Origin: Bacillota bacterium
GTDB taxonomy: Bacteria; Bacillota_I; Bacilli_A; RFN20; CAG-826
Reading direction: 5' to 3'
Length of the DNA stretch: 26,256 nucleotides
Assembly: GCA_023457325.1 (NCBI GenBank)
Contig: JAEWLX010000035.1
Span: 1-26,256, forward strand
The translations under genes and the position numbers were made by a program. Of this stretch, positions 1-8,654 are shown in pieces. Each line of letters starts with the position of its first letter. The stretch's first letter is position 1. The notes below the pieces were generated by a model. That model saw only the letters and a program-made list of their open reading frames with translations. It had not been told where the DNA came from and did no database searches.

Positions 1-2
1 GT

Positions 3-1550
3 CATACCGGCCTACGCGGCGCTTACTATTCTGATTATTATGCCGGAAGCGGTTCTTCGCCGATTGGCGGTACCGGCTGGCAATTAATGGGGAGTGCTGA
101 TTACCTTGATCGCTATACATCGGCAAGCGATATTCATAGCGGCGATTTCGCCGGCAAAATGAAACGCAGCTCGGTAGCCATGCGCCACGTTTCCTGGGAT
201 CTTTATACCGGTGCCGCGGTTGTCGTTGGCAAAGGCGACACGATGTCATTATGGGCTAAAGGCGTTGCAAGCGACGTCACCATCAAACCACGCGTTTCCT
301 ATGTCTCCAAAATTACGACCGCCAACAATCAAGGAACTTCCGATACAGCAACCGAAACTTTCGTGGTTCCTGCGAATAGCGATTGGACACAATATACATT
401 CAGCATCGATCCAACAAGAGCGGTTTATGGTATTCTCATCACTCTTGAATGGGGTTCCCCTACTGTCTATTTACCTGTTGATGATATCCAAATTTACACC
501 TCAGGTAATCCGTGGGCAACCTATATAGCACCTGTTGCCGTCACCGGTGTCAGTGTCACTCCCGAAACCTTGAGTTTAACGGTCGGACAAGAGTCGACAT
601 TAACCGCGACAGTCGCCCCAGCAAACGCGACCAACAAGAATGTTTCGTGGGATAGCGATGATATGTCGTCAGCAACCGTTGACTCTGATGGTAAAGTCAC
701 AGCTGTTTCCGTCGGCGAGGCCACTATCTCGGCAACAACTGCTGATGGGTGGTTTGTTGATTACTGCGTCGTGACAATTACGGCCGTTTCTAATAGTGCC
801 GATGATCCATTGACGAGAACCTATAGTGGCACGGTAAGCATCCTTTCTAACACGGTCTCTGTTACTGCGGCATTAGCTGAAAACTATGTCGTCTATATGA
901 AAATCGGCACCGATGTCATTAATTCAACCTATACAATTGACGACAACGTTGTGACTGTCGTAACCGGCAACGCTAACTATGGTACATTTGTTGGCTCACT
1001 AAATGAGGCGAGAACTGTCCTTACCAAAACAAGTTTGTCTGGTGCTTATGCAAGTTATGTTGGTGATTTGGTCATGAATGTCTCCTCATATGTTCTTGAG
1101 GATGGTAACAACACGACGACAGCCGCCCTACAAAGCAAGTATTCGATTCAATATAGCGATTCGTGGCTCACTTCATCAAGCGCTGATCGGATTGAATACC
1201 ACACCGCAAATAAAATTGAAGGTGATGGATCAGTTAAACTGAAAAATGGCACTTTTGGCAAAATGCGTTATAAGAGCGCAAACCTTACTGCTTCCCTCGG
1301 AAATTATAAAGCCTTTGGTATGTGGGTTTACAATGCGACTGGCAGTTCAATTTCCGCTCAGTGTTTCATCTATACCGTCAACGGAGCGAGTTTCAATAAC
1401 TTTGCGACATTTACTATTCCTAGCAACAGCGCGTGGACATACTATACTTCTGGATTCACCACACAGGCTGTTGCTGGATGGTCAATTATCCTGCCAACCG
1501 CCTCAGCAACGGGCTATCCATGCATCGATTACGTTAACTTAGCTTCCTAG
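3..1550 (+). CDS. Surface protein with jelly-roll-like and Big_2 (Ig-like) domains, 5' end missing
   Basis: The reading frame is open from the left edge, so the true start and any signal peptide lie outside the window; the first visible in-frame ATG at 87 is not a credible start because coding continues upstream of it. Visible order: a beta-rich module (about nt 3-530, ending in a 'PVDDIQIY' strand typical of carbohydrate-binding jelly-roll domains); a Big_2 bacterial Ig-like domain (about nt 535-785, with 'VTGVSVTPETLSLTVGQ' and 'VSWDSDD'); a beta-rich stretch I do not recognise; and a C-terminal module that resembles the first, with the pairs 'VPANSDWTQYTF' / 'IPSNSAWTYYTS' and 'LPVDDIQIY' / 'YPCIDYVNL'. 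There is no LPXTG or other sorting signal at the C-terminus. It is likely an exported glycan-binding or glycan-degrading protein; the catalytic part, if any, is upstream. The first 300 nt are visibly more GC-rich than the rest of the window. Confidence 0.75.
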   Translation, partial: HTGLRGAYYSDYYAGSGSSPIGGTGWQLMGSADYLDRYTSASDIHSGDFAGKMKRSSVAMRHVSWDLYTGAAVVVGKGDTMSLWAKGVASDVTIKPRVSYVSKITTANNQGTSDTATETFVVPANSDWTQYTFSIDPTRAVYGILITLEWGSPTVYLPVDDIQIYTSGNPWATYIAPVAVTGVSVTPETLSLTVGQESTLTATVAPANATNKNVSWDSDDMSSATVDSDGKVTAVSVGEATISATTADGWFVDYCVVTITAVSNSADDPLTRTYSGTVSILSNTVSVTAALAENYVVYMKIGTDVINSTYTIDDNVVTVVTGNANYGTFVGSLNEARTVLTKTSLSGAYASYVGDLVMNVSSYVLEDGNNTTTAALQSKYSIQYSDSWLTSSSADRIEYHTANKIEGDGSVKLKNGTFGKMRYKSANLTASLGNYKAFGMWVYNATGSSISAQCFIYTVNGASFNNFATFTIPSNSAWTYYTSGFTTQAVAGWSIILPTASATGYPCIDYVNLAS

Positions 1551-1557
1551 TCGTTTT

Positions 1558-1590
1558 GGGCGATGTGGCCCCTGTCATATCGCCCTTTTT
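1558..1590 (+). terminator. Rho-independent terminator after the surface protein gene
   Basis: A 12-bp stem, allowing G-U pairs, forms between 1558-1569 and 1574-1585. The outer seven pairs (GGGCGAT/ATCGCCC) are perfect, the loop is 4 nt, and TTTTT follows directly at 1586-1590. It lies 8 nt after the stop codon. It separates the surface protein gene from the LacI-type regulator and its operon. Confidence 0.85.
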
Positions 1591-1603
1591 CTACAATAAA
1601 TCG

Positions 1604-1651
1604 TAAACAAAATCATTTGTTTATCTATCAACGATATAATGTTTACGTAAA
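1604..1651 (+). promoter_or_regulatory. Promoter with two palindromic operator candidates upstream of the LacI-type gene
   Basis: A consensus -10 box TATAAT lies at 1635-1640; no good -35 is visible at 16-18 nt spacing. An inverted repeat with perfect 8-bp arms (TAAACAAA at 1604-1611, TTTGTTTA at 1616-1623) sits where the -35 would be. A perfect palindrome TTTACGTAAA with a central CG, as in many LacI-family operators, lies at 1642-1651 over the expected transcription start. The half-site TGTTTA occurs three times (1604-1609 inverted, 1618-1623, 1640-1645). The arrangement suggests autoregulated control of the whole operon (inference). Confidence 0.6.
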
Positions 1652-1664
1652 GGATGACAACAAA

Positions 1665-2684
1665 ATGGCAAAAAGAGTATTGTTAGAAGACATCGCCAGA
1701 GAAGTCGGTGTCACTAAAGGTTTAGTGTCGCGCGCCCTCGCCGGGAAATATAATGTTTCTGATGAAATGCGTGATCGCATCAACCAAAAAGCGGTGGAGC
1801 TCGGTTATGACTTCACAAAATTAAGAAGCAAAAAAGCCGATGCTAAAAAATGCACATTGATTATTTCGAAGCGCATTCTTCTAAAAGAAGATTATTGGCA
1901 ACCAATTATCCGTAGCGTTTCGGCTACCCTTGATCGTTATAACATAATGCTAGAGTATCAGATTTATGACGAAGATAATCTTAACAAAGAATTCATTGCC
2001 CAGCTTCGCGAACTTCGTACCAATGCTTTTATTATGATGCATGAAAATCCCTTAATTCTTGTCAATGGGTTTAAAGGCATCAAAAAACCAGTTGTTATCG
2101 TCGATCCCAAATTCTTCCACAATGACGATTTTTTGCAAATGAAATTTTCAAATTATGATTCAATTTATATTGCCACTAAATGTTTAATTGAATGTGGACA
2201 TAAACGCCTAGCTTTTTATGGATGCGATGAGCACGCCACAAGCTTTAGAGAACGCCACGAAGGATTTCTCGCCTGTATTAATGCTTTTAGAAATCAGGGC
2301 GTAAAAGGATACGATATCATGTTTGATAATTCCGAGCTTCAATATGGTGATCACGAATTGTTAAAAACGTTCTTATCTGATAAAGAAAAAAATATTTCCG
2401 CTATTGTCTGTGCAAACGACATCATAGCTTTAAACGTTTATAAAGCCGCTTATGAATTAGGGATTAGAATTCCGGATGATTTATCAGTTACTGGTTTTGA
2501 TGATATTAAAGAGGGCGAGTATGCTCGTCCACCATTGACAACCTTTAAAGTTCCGCGCAATGAAATTGGGACTGAGGTAGGCCGTTATCTAATTAATTAC
2601 TTTCAAAATCAACAATTACTATATAGTCAAGTCGTTATTCGATGCGATTTTGTCGAGCGTTCGTCCGTCAAATGCGTCAAGTAA
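1665..2684 (+). CDS. LacI-family transcriptional regulator
   Basis: A 339-residue protein of typical LacI/GalR length. The N-terminal helix-turn-helix and hinge helix are clear ('LLEDIAREVGVTKGLVSRAL', about residues 6-25, then 'VSDEMRDRINQKAVELGY'). The rest is a periplasmic-binding-protein-like effector domain with the usual C-terminal signatures 'AIVCANDIIALNVYKAAYELG' split across 'AIVCAND' and 'IPDDLSVTGFDDI'. The ATG at 1665 is preferred: it starts directly at the HTH, has AAAGGA 10 nt upstream and follows a TATAAT box; the frame is open further upstream to 1563, but that overlaps the terminator and promoter. The gene heads a co-directional glycan operon and ends 12 nt before the first GH130 gene, so it probably senses a sugar or sugar phosphate from this pathway and controls the palindromes in its own promoter. 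The effector cannot be read from sequence. Confidence 0.92.
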   Translation: MAKRVLLEDIAREVGVTKGLVSRALAGKYNVSDEMRDRINQKAVELGYDFTKLRSKKADAKKCTLIISKRILLKEDYWQPIIRSVSATLDRYNIMLEYQIYDEDNLNKEFIAQLRELRTNAFIMMHENPLILVNGFKGIKKPVVIVDPKFFHNDDFLQMKFSNYDSIYIATKCLIECGHKRLAFYGCDEHATSFRERHEGFLACINAFRNQGVKGYDIMFDNSELQYGDHELLKTFLSDKEKNISAIVCANDIIALNVYKAAYELGIRIPDDLSVTGFDDIKEGEYARPPLTTFKVPRNEIGTEVGRYLINYFQNQQLLYSQVVIRCDFVERSSVKCVK

Positions 2685-2696
2685 AAGGAGCACATC

Positions 2697-3677
2697 ATGA
2701 TAAAAATTATTGGAGACAATCTTCCAAATATACCCTGGGAAAATAAACCCGCTCATTCGCAAGCGCCTATATGGCGCTATTCAAAAAATCCGATTGTTGG
2801 TCGTAATCCGGTTGAAAACGTCGCCCGCGTTTTTAATAGCGCGCTACTGCCATATAATGGCGAGTTTATCGGTGTTTTTCGCGGCGAAACAAATACCGGA
2901 ATTCCCTATTTGTATTTAGGCAGAAGTAAAGATGGCATAAAAATCACTTTCGATAGTTTACCGATTAAAGTCGGTGATGGAAACGGAGGCAAAGTTACAT
3001 TTGAATATGCCTATGATCCACGCTTAATCGAAATTGAAGGTGTTTTCTATATTGTCTATTGCACATCAAATCATGGTCCGACGGTCGGCATGATTAAAAC
3101 TACCGATTTTAAATATTTCGAAAAACTTGAAAGCCCATTCTTACCCTTTAACCGTAACGGTGTCTTGTTTCCACGAAAGATAGATGGTGAATATGTTTTG
3201 TTATCACGACCATCGGATAGTTCTCACACAAAGTTTGGCGATATTTTCCTTTCGCGCAGTAAAGATATGGTTTATTGGGGCAAACATCGTCATGTGATGG
3301 AAGCGGGGTATGAGTGGTGGTGCAACACCAAAATCGGGGCTGGAGCTAATCCTATTGAAACAAGTGAAGGATGGTTGCTCTTCTTTCATGGCGTAACGAC
3401 AACATGTAATGGCTTTGTCTATTCAATGGGGGCCGCCCTTCTTGATCTTAATAATCCTGAGAAAGTTCTATATCGTTCAGCCAATTTCTTATTATCACCG
3501 GAAGCCGATTATGAAGTAAGTGGCTTTACACCCAACGTCGTCTTTCCATGTTCGGCTTTGAGTGATTCTCAAACTGGACGCATTGCCATCTATTATGGCG
3601 GAGCAGATACCGTTACGAGCTTAGCTTTTACCACTGTCGAGGAAGTTATTTCCTACATTAAGAAATACGCAAGGTAA
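2697..3677 (+). CDS. GH130 glycoside phosphorylase/hydrolase (mannoside type), first copy
   Basis: A 326-residue protein with the GH130 five-bladed beta-propeller pattern. Recognisable signatures are 'ARVFNSALLPYNGEFIGVFRGE' in two parts (RVFNSA, GVFRGE), 'YDPRL' with the likely proton-donor Asp107, 'FPRKIDGEYVLLSRPSD', 'KIGAGANPIETSEGWLLFFHG' (GAG and FHG portions) and 'IAIYYGGAD' near the end. Family knowledge: most GH130 members phosphorolyse beta-mannosides, releasing alpha-mannose-1-phosphate; some hydrolyse beta-1,2-mannosides. The RVFNSA/GVFRGE style resembles mannosyl-glucose or manno-oligosaccharide phosphorylases, but I do not assign a linkage. There is no signal peptide, so it is cytoplasmic and should act on imported oligosaccharides. 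A strong AAGGAG site precedes the ATG. It is clearly a different subgroup from the second GH130 at 11358. Confidence 0.9.
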   Translation: MIKIIGDNLPNIPWENKPAHSQAPIWRYSKNPIVGRNPVENVARVFNSALLPYNGEFIGVFRGETNTGIPYLYLGRSKDGIKITFDSLPIKVGDGNGGKVTFEYAYDPRLIEIEGVFYIVYCTSNHGPTVGMIKTTDFKYFEKLESPFLPFNRNGVLFPRKIDGEYVLLSRPSDSSHTKFGDIFLSRSKDMVYWGKHRHVMEAGYEWWCNTKIGAGANPIETSEGWLLFFHGVTTTCNGFVYSMGAALLDLNNPEKVLYRSANFLLSPEADYEVSGFTPNVVFPCSALSDSQTGRIAIYYGGADTVTSLAFTTVEEVISYIKKYAR

Positions 3678-3682
3678 AAAAA

Positions 3683-4633
3683 GTGGATAATGTCCTAATT
3701 GCCAAAAAGCAAAGTCGTGCGCATGACTTAAAAAAGAAAGTTGGCCGCTCAAAGTTCTTAATCCTTTTAGGATTACCGGCTGTCGCTTTCTATTTTATCT
3801 TTTGCTATATTCCGATGTATGGAATTTTAATGGCTTTTACTTATTATTATCCAAAGCGCGGGATATTAGGCTCACTTTTTACCTCATTTGTCGGCTTTAA
3901 AAATTTCGATACTATTTTTAAGGATCCTTATTTCTGGCAAGTATTAGGTAATACTGTTTTTATCGGCTTAGGCAAAATCATTATTTCTTTTGTTGCCGCT
4001 TTGCTAGTTGCTTTGCTCTTAAACGAAATTAGAATGCGGATGTTTAAAAAAAGTGTGCAGATCATAGTTACTTTTCCTCATTTTCTGAGCTGGGTTGTTG
4101 TCGCAGGCTTTGTAAATCTCTTTTTCGTGACTGATGGAGCGATTAATGGCGTAATTCAGTTATTTGGCGGCCAACCGATCGACTTTTTAAGAAATGGTCC
4201 CTTTTTCATAACCCTTCTTTTTGGCAGTGATATTTGGAAGGAAGCCGGCTGGGGAAGCATCATTTATTTAGCTACCATGGCGGGTATATCCCCAGAATTG
4301 TATGAAGCTGCCGATATTGATGGCGCGACAAGATTACAAAAAATATGGCATATCACCTTGCCGTCAATCCGTCCGACAGCGATATTGTTACTGATTCTAT
4401 CAGTAGGTGGTATTTTATCAGCTGGATTTGATCAAATATTTAATCTTTATAATCCTCTTGTTTATAACGTTGCAGATATTTTAGATACATATATCTATCG
4501 TTCGCAATTTAACGATAATGTTAACGCTGGAGTAACGACGGCCATCGGCTTATTTAAATCAGTTGTCTCCTTTATCCTTGTCTTAAGCGTTGATCGCATC
4601 GCCAAACTAAGTGGTGAAAGGGGAATCATCTAA
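3683..4633 (+). CDS. Carbohydrate ABC transporter permease, LplB type
   Basis: A 316-residue inner-membrane permease with about six transmembrane helices. It carries the cytoplasmic EAA loop that docks the ATPase ('EAADIDGATRLQKIWHITLP'), typical of the LplB/YtcP/MalF group that imports oligosaccharides. Its start is GTG at 3683, five nt after the preceding stop codon, with AAGG (3671-3674) inside the end of the GH130 gene as the ribosome site; the next in-frame ATGs would cut off the first membrane helix. It pairs with the permease starting at 4633, with which it shares a single-nucleotide TAATG overlap, and with the solute-binding lipoprotein behind it. The ATPase of the system is probably the one at 15658, the only one in the operon. 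Confidence 0.93.
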   Translation: MDNVLIAKKQSRAHDLKKKVGRSKFLILLGLPAVAFYFIFCYIPMYGILMAFTYYYPKRGILGSLFTSFVGFKNFDTIFKDPYFWQVLGNTVFIGLGKIIISFVAALLVALLLNEIRMRMFKKSVQIIVTFPHFLSWVVVAGFVNLFFVTDGAINGVIQLFGGQPIDFLRNGPFFITLLFGSDIWKEAGWGSIIYLATMAGISPELYEAADIDGATRLQKIWHITLPSIRPTAILLLILSVGGILSAGFDQIFNLYNPLVYNVADILDTYIYRSQFNDNVNAGVTTAIGLFKSVVSFILVLSVDRIAKLSGERGII

Positions 4634-5547
4634 TGAAGAAAAATCACGTTAGTATTGAACGCCTCCCGCTTCGCCCCCGTGGAAAATCGGCGAATGCTCG
4701 TTTTGGCAAACTCGACATCGTTTTATTCATCATTTTATTAGTTTATGCAATTATTATTATCTTCCCCTTTTATAACGCCTTTTTGATATCTATCTCCCCA
4801 GAATATGTTTATAACGAGACTCCGCTATTACTTTGGCCTCGCGATTTAACTATCGCTTCATATACGAGTGTCTTTCAAAATGAAAATTTGTGGTCTGGTT
4901 TTCGCATTACGATGGTTCTATTAGTGCTCGGAACAGCTTACCAGATGTTTTTTACGATTATTACAGGCTATGCTTTGTCGCGTAGTAATTGGTTTGGTAA
5001 AAATTTCTTAATGAATATGATTCTTGTCACGATGTTTTTTGGCGGAGGTTTAATTCCCTATTACTATTTAATAACAAGTCTTAACTTGCACGACAAAATC
5101 TGGGTCATGATTATTCCCGGTGCAATCGATACCTTTAATATGCTTTTGATGCGTAACTATTTTCAATCCCTTCCGAAAGAACTAGAAGAATCGGCACGTA
5201 TTGATGGTGCCAATGATATTCAAATTTTTGTCAAAGTCTACTTACCTTTGGCTTTGCCAATGATTGCCACTGTCGGCCTATTCTTTGCGGTTGGAAACTG
5301 GAATTCATGGTATAACGCAATGCTTTTTATCAAGACCCCAAGTTTGTGGCCACTTCAATTTGTTTTACGAAATCTCATCATCACAGGATCGAGCAATATC
5401 GAAGGGACAATTACGTCTCCAGAAACATATTCGCAAGGTCTTGTTATGGCTTCAATTTTCTTTACGATTGTGCCGATGATGTGTTTTTACCCATTTTTAC
5501 AACGGTTCTTTATTAAAGGAATCGTCGTTGGAGCCATTAAAGGCTAA
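4633..5547 (+). CDS. Carbohydrate ABC transporter permease, LplC/YtcP type
   Basis: A 304-residue permease, the MalG-like partner of the previous gene. The N-terminus is basic, followed by a hydrophobic helix and several more membrane spans. The EAA docking motif reads 'EESARIDGANDIQIFVKVYL' and is followed by 'PLALPMIATVGLFFAVGNWN', characteristic of LplC/YtcP proteins. The ATG overlaps the upstream stop by one base (TAATG), with AAAGGGG just upstream, so translation is probably coupled. It ends 11 nt before the solute-binding protein gene. Together these three genes form a standard CUT1-type oligosaccharide importer; the substrate is inferred from the neighbouring enzymes only. Confidence 0.93.
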   Translation: MKKNHVSIERLPLRPRGKSANARFGKLDIVLFIILLVYAIIIIFPFYNAFLISISPEYVYNETPLLLWPRDLTIASYTSVFQNENLWSGFRITMVLLVLGTAYQMFFTIITGYALSRSNWFGKNFLMNMILVTMFFGGGLIPYYYLITSLNLHDKIWVMIIPGAIDTFNMLLMRNYFQSLPKELEESARIDGANDIQIFVKVYLPLALPMIATVGLFFAVGNWNSWYNAMLFIKTPSLWPLQFVLRNLIITGSSNIEGTITSPETYSQGLVMASIFFTIVPMMCFYPFLQRFFIKGIVVGAIKG

Positions 5548-5558
5548 GGAGAAAAATT

Positions 5559-7121
5559 ATGGAAAAAAAGAAATTACTATTGATCACCCCCACGTTATTG
5601 GCCTTACTCTTACCAGCCATGCTTCTTTCTTCATGTGATGGAAGTGCTAAAGAAGATGAATACGATGGTGACAAACTGATTGTTTCCCTTCGCAATCTCT
5701 ATTTTGATGCCTGGTCAGGCGGCGATAATTACACCGACTATATCGAAAATAATTTTAAATTAAAATTAGGACTTTCAAACTACTCATGGGCTGACTGGAC
5801 AACCCAAGTTAACGGAGCGATTAACGGCAATAACGTTGAGGATGTTTTTCACTTCAATCTTGATAGTTACAACTTTGCCTCAACTTATGAATATTGGGTT
5901 GAAGGCGAGATTATTAAGGCTTTGCCTGAAGATATGTCGGCGTGGCCCCATATTCAATCCCTGCTTGCCAATACCTCAAATATTGATGCCTTGACAATTG
6001 ATGGCAAGATGTATGGAATTCCGATTGCAAAGAACATCAAGAATCCCGAGACAACCTTTGCACCTTTCACTTATGTTTACCGCCGTGATTGGGCTCGCGA
6101 TCTAGGCGTCTATCAGGAAAACGATGTCTATACCTGGGAACAATTTAATGCACTGATACATGCCTTTAATTTAAGACTACAAAATGATCCGAATATGGTT
6201 GCCGCTATTGGCGACGTTGAGTGGGGTTTTCCTTCAGTGACGAATTTCTATAAGGATTCTCCGCACTGCTTCACAAAAAATAGCAGTGATGAAGTAGTAA
6301 GTAATTTTCATTCAGCAAAATATGTCGAAGGGCTAAATGTCGCTAAGGATATGGTCGCCCGCCAATACTATTATCAAAACCAGTATTCGTCTAAAGACGG
6401 AGAAATGAATAAACGTTATGCGGCTCAAAAATTAGGTATCCTTTACGAAAACCTCTCTTATACCAATTACAACAAACTTAGAACTGATTATATTCGCAAT
6501 TATCCAGCTGTTGATGTCGATGACGCAACAGCGATTATGAAGGTCAAAGGACCCGATGGCAAATTTGCTCTTGAAGGAACGGAAAACTGGTTTTCAATGA
6601 CTTTCTTTGATGCCGAAATCTCAGACAATAAGCAGAAAAAAGTTCTCGATTTAATGGACTGGCTTCTCAGCGAAGACGGTACGCGTTTTGCGATGTATGG
6701 TATTGAAGGCTATGACTACGACATGATTAATAATGAACCGGTTTTAAAAGATGTAGACGAGTATAAAAATAAGACAAATGGCGCTAAATATCTTCGCTAC
6801 ATGACAACACTTGGTTATGACACGCTTAGTTACGATCCGCTCGTAAATCAAGATTCACTAACTATCGTCAATGATTGGACTGCGGAGATGAGCGAGGCTC
6901 GTGAAAACAACCAAATGCGCATTTTCGAGGAAGATCCCGAAGTTCGCTGGTTATCATCGCCTTTAAAAAATCAACACTCAGGTAGAATGCTTTCAAACGC
7001 AAATTCGTATGTTACGCAATATGCCTTTAATAACTTAACGAACATTGAGGCATATTATTCACAGCTTAATCGCGATCCTTGGGAAAGTGTTTTAGCCGAA
7101 ATCAACGCAAAACTGGGGTAA
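5559..7121 (+). CDS. Extracellular solute-binding lipoprotein, LplA type
   Basis: A 520-residue exported lipoprotein. A basic start (MEKKK), a hydrophobic stretch and a lipobox 'LLSSC' place the lipidated cysteine at residue 26. The mature part is of the large, LplA-like solute-binding class (about 500 residues, as usual for partners of LplB/LplC permeases), with 'YGIPIAKNIKNPETTFAPFTYVYRRDW' (in parts YGIPIAK, YVYRRDW), where these proteins normally read a similar 'Y-x-RKDW' segment, followed by a hinge-like 'YTWEQFNALIHAF'. It delivers oligosaccharides to the permeases encoded just upstream. AAGGAG precedes the ATG. The stop codon is four nt before the next gene. Confidence 0.92.
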   Translation: MEKKKLLLITPTLLALLLPAMLLSSCDGSAKEDEYDGDKLIVSLRNLYFDAWSGGDNYTDYIENNFKLKLGLSNYSWADWTTQVNGAINGNNVEDVFHFNLDSYNFASTYEYWVEGEIIKALPEDMSAWPHIQSLLANTSNIDALTIDGKMYGIPIAKNIKNPETTFAPFTYVYRRDWARDLGVYQENDVYTWEQFNALIHAFNLRLQNDPNMVAAIGDVEWGFPSVTNFYKDSPHCFTKNSSDEVVSNFHSAKYVEGLNVAKDMVARQYYYQNQYSSKDGEMNKRYAAQKLGILYENLSYTNYNKLRTDYIRNYPAVDVDDATAIMKVKGPDGKFALEGTENWFSMTFFDAEISDNKQKKVLDLMDWLLSEDGTRFAMYGIEGYDYDMINNEPVLKDVDEYKNKTNGAKYLRYMTTLGYDTLSYDPLVNQDSLTIVNDWTAEMSEARENNQMRIFEEDPEVRWLSSPLKNQHSGRMLSNANSYVTQYAFNNLTNIEAYYSQLNRDPWESVLAEINAKLG

Positions 7122-7125
7122 AACG

Positions 7126-8652
7126 ATGAAAAGAACGCTTGAAAAAATTGCCTTATTATGTGCCGCTGGAATTGTTACCATTGGTATTAGCGGCTGCAGT
7201 GATGTTGTTGATCTCGACAAAGTTTATTTCACAAAGAACATGCAACTGACAAGTCAGTTTGGAGGTTTAGGCGTCGAATGGGGTGCCTATGAAGATACAA
7301 ACAAAATAACTTCGGAAGCATGGCAACGCGTTCTTAATCATGTCGATCGCCTTAAACCGGCTAAAGTTCGCTTGATGATTAACTACGACTGGTTTTGCCA
7401 GAATTTTGATGATAAAGGAAACGAAGATCGAAGCGATGATACTTGGACTTACAACTTTTCCAACAAATGGATGGAAAACACGATTGAGATACTGACCTAC
7501 TGTCAGGAAAATAATATTCAAGTAGCGTTTGGATCCTGGAATGTTATCGGCTCAATGAGCGATGATGTCTGGGGGATGATGGAAGATGTTAGCAGTGATC
7601 TTCGCTGGGCGAAAATCAGTGGTGATGTCCTTGATTTTTTAGTCAACAAAAAAGGATTTACCTGCATTCGTTACTTCGTTAATACAAATGAACCTAATTA
7701 TCGCGGCATTCAAGGTTCAAGCAAAAATTACAATAATACTTATGAGAAATGGGAACAGGGCGTACGCAATGTTCGTCAAAAATTCGATGAATTAGGTCTT
7801 GATAATATTGGCATCGTGGGTGGAGACACAACCGGACTCGCGGGCTCGATTGAATATTTGTCAGGAATATCGAAAAATATTCCCACATTGGTCGGCGATT
7901 ACGGTGTGCATATGTATGTATCAAATTACTATATAGATACCGGCTTACTCGAAGGGCAAATACGCGATATTTACCAAATGGTAAAGGATAATGATAAAAG
8001 GCTCGGCGACTCAATTCAGGCTAATATTTGGGAAGCTGGTCTCGTCGATGGCAAAAATGTCGCGACAGACTCCAATACTTTAATTGCTACCTATAATTAT
8101 GGCTTAAGAATGGCTGATTACACGATTCAATGTGTGCTGGCTGGCATTAATAGTGTCGTTTATTGGAATCTCGATGATGCAATGCATTTTATGTATCGGG
8201 CTGATGGTTCGAGCAACCCTAAAGAGTGGGGAATGTTTTCTTCATTGACAGCAGCTCCTGCCAACAAACACGAGCTGCGTCCGTGGTATCATTCATCAGT
8301 TTTAATGACTAACCTTTTTAGACCCGATGACCATCTTTTTTCCTCACAAACAAACAATGTCGAACTCGATGATACGTTTCGGGCCATCGCCTCGGTATCT
8401 CACAATCAGAAACGCGGTGGTATCGCAGCCGTAAATCGCGGCATACAAACCGTGACTAAGACCTTTGCGATTGAAGAAGAAATCAGCGATGCCGATGAGA
8501 TATATGTATATACATATAATGAACGTAGTATGCGTTTGGGAAGTGATGGATATATTATTCCCAATCAAATTATTACTGGTAGTTTAAATAAACGGATTAC
8601 AGTGGATATTCCAGCCAATACGTTGCTTGTCTTATCCACAACGAGGTTATGA
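7126..8652 (+). CDS. Clan GH-A glycoside hydrolase-like lipoprotein
   Basis: A 508-residue exported lipoprotein; the lipobox 'ISGC' gives Cys24. The mature protein looks like a (beta/alpha)8 glycosidase of clan GH-A. 'CIRYFVNTNEPNY' holds the expected acid/base Glu189 in an Asn-Glu-Pro motif, and 'ANIWEAGL' holds a plausible nucleophile Glu303, 114 residues later, which fits clan spacing. Other features are 'FGGLGVEWGAY' near the start, 'AKVRLMINYDW' and 'SVVYWNLDDAM'. A C-terminal beta-rich part (about residue 385 on) resembles the small beta domain found behind such barrels. I cannot place it in a GH family (GH5-, GH39- and GH30-like features are mixed). Being anchored outside the membrane and next to the importer, it probably trims the glycan before uptake. 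The ribosome site is weak (GGGG, 7 nt spacing), suggesting coupling with the gene upstream. Confidence 0.75.
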   Translation: MKRTLEKIALLCAAGIVTIGISGCSDVVDLDKVYFTKNMQLTSQFGGLGVEWGAYEDTNKITSEAWQRVLNHVDRLKPAKVRLMINYDWFCQNFDDKGNEDRSDDTWTYNFSNKWMENTIEILTYCQENNIQVAFGSWNVIGSMSDDVWGMMEDVSSDLRWAKISGDVLDFLVNKKGFTCIRYFVNTNEPNYRGIQGSSKNYNNTYEKWEQGVRNVRQKFDELGLDNIGIVGGDTTGLAGSIEYLSGISKNIPTLVGDYGVHMYVSNYYIDTGLLEGQIRDIYQMVKDNDKRLGDSIQANIWEAGLVDGKNVATDSNTLIATYNYGLRMADYTIQCVLAGINSVVYWNLDDAMHFMYRADGSSNPKEWGMFSSLTAAPANKHELRPWYHSSVLMTNLFRPDDHLFSSQTNNVELDDTFRAIASVSHNQKRGGIAAVNRGIQTVTKTFAIEEEISDADEIYVYTYNERSMRLGSDGYIIPNQIITGSLNKRITVDIPANTLLVLSTTRL

Positions 8653-8654
8653 TT

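Noticed and set aside
1563..1664. A longer N-terminus for the LacI-type protein
   Set aside because: The extra 34 residues would be encoded by the terminator, -10 box and operator candidates; the HTH begins properly at the ATG at 1665.
7694..8014. Minus-strand open frame of 106 residues inside the GH-A gene
   Set aside because: The sense strand carries the catalytic NEP motif in the same place; the antisense product has no recognisable feature.
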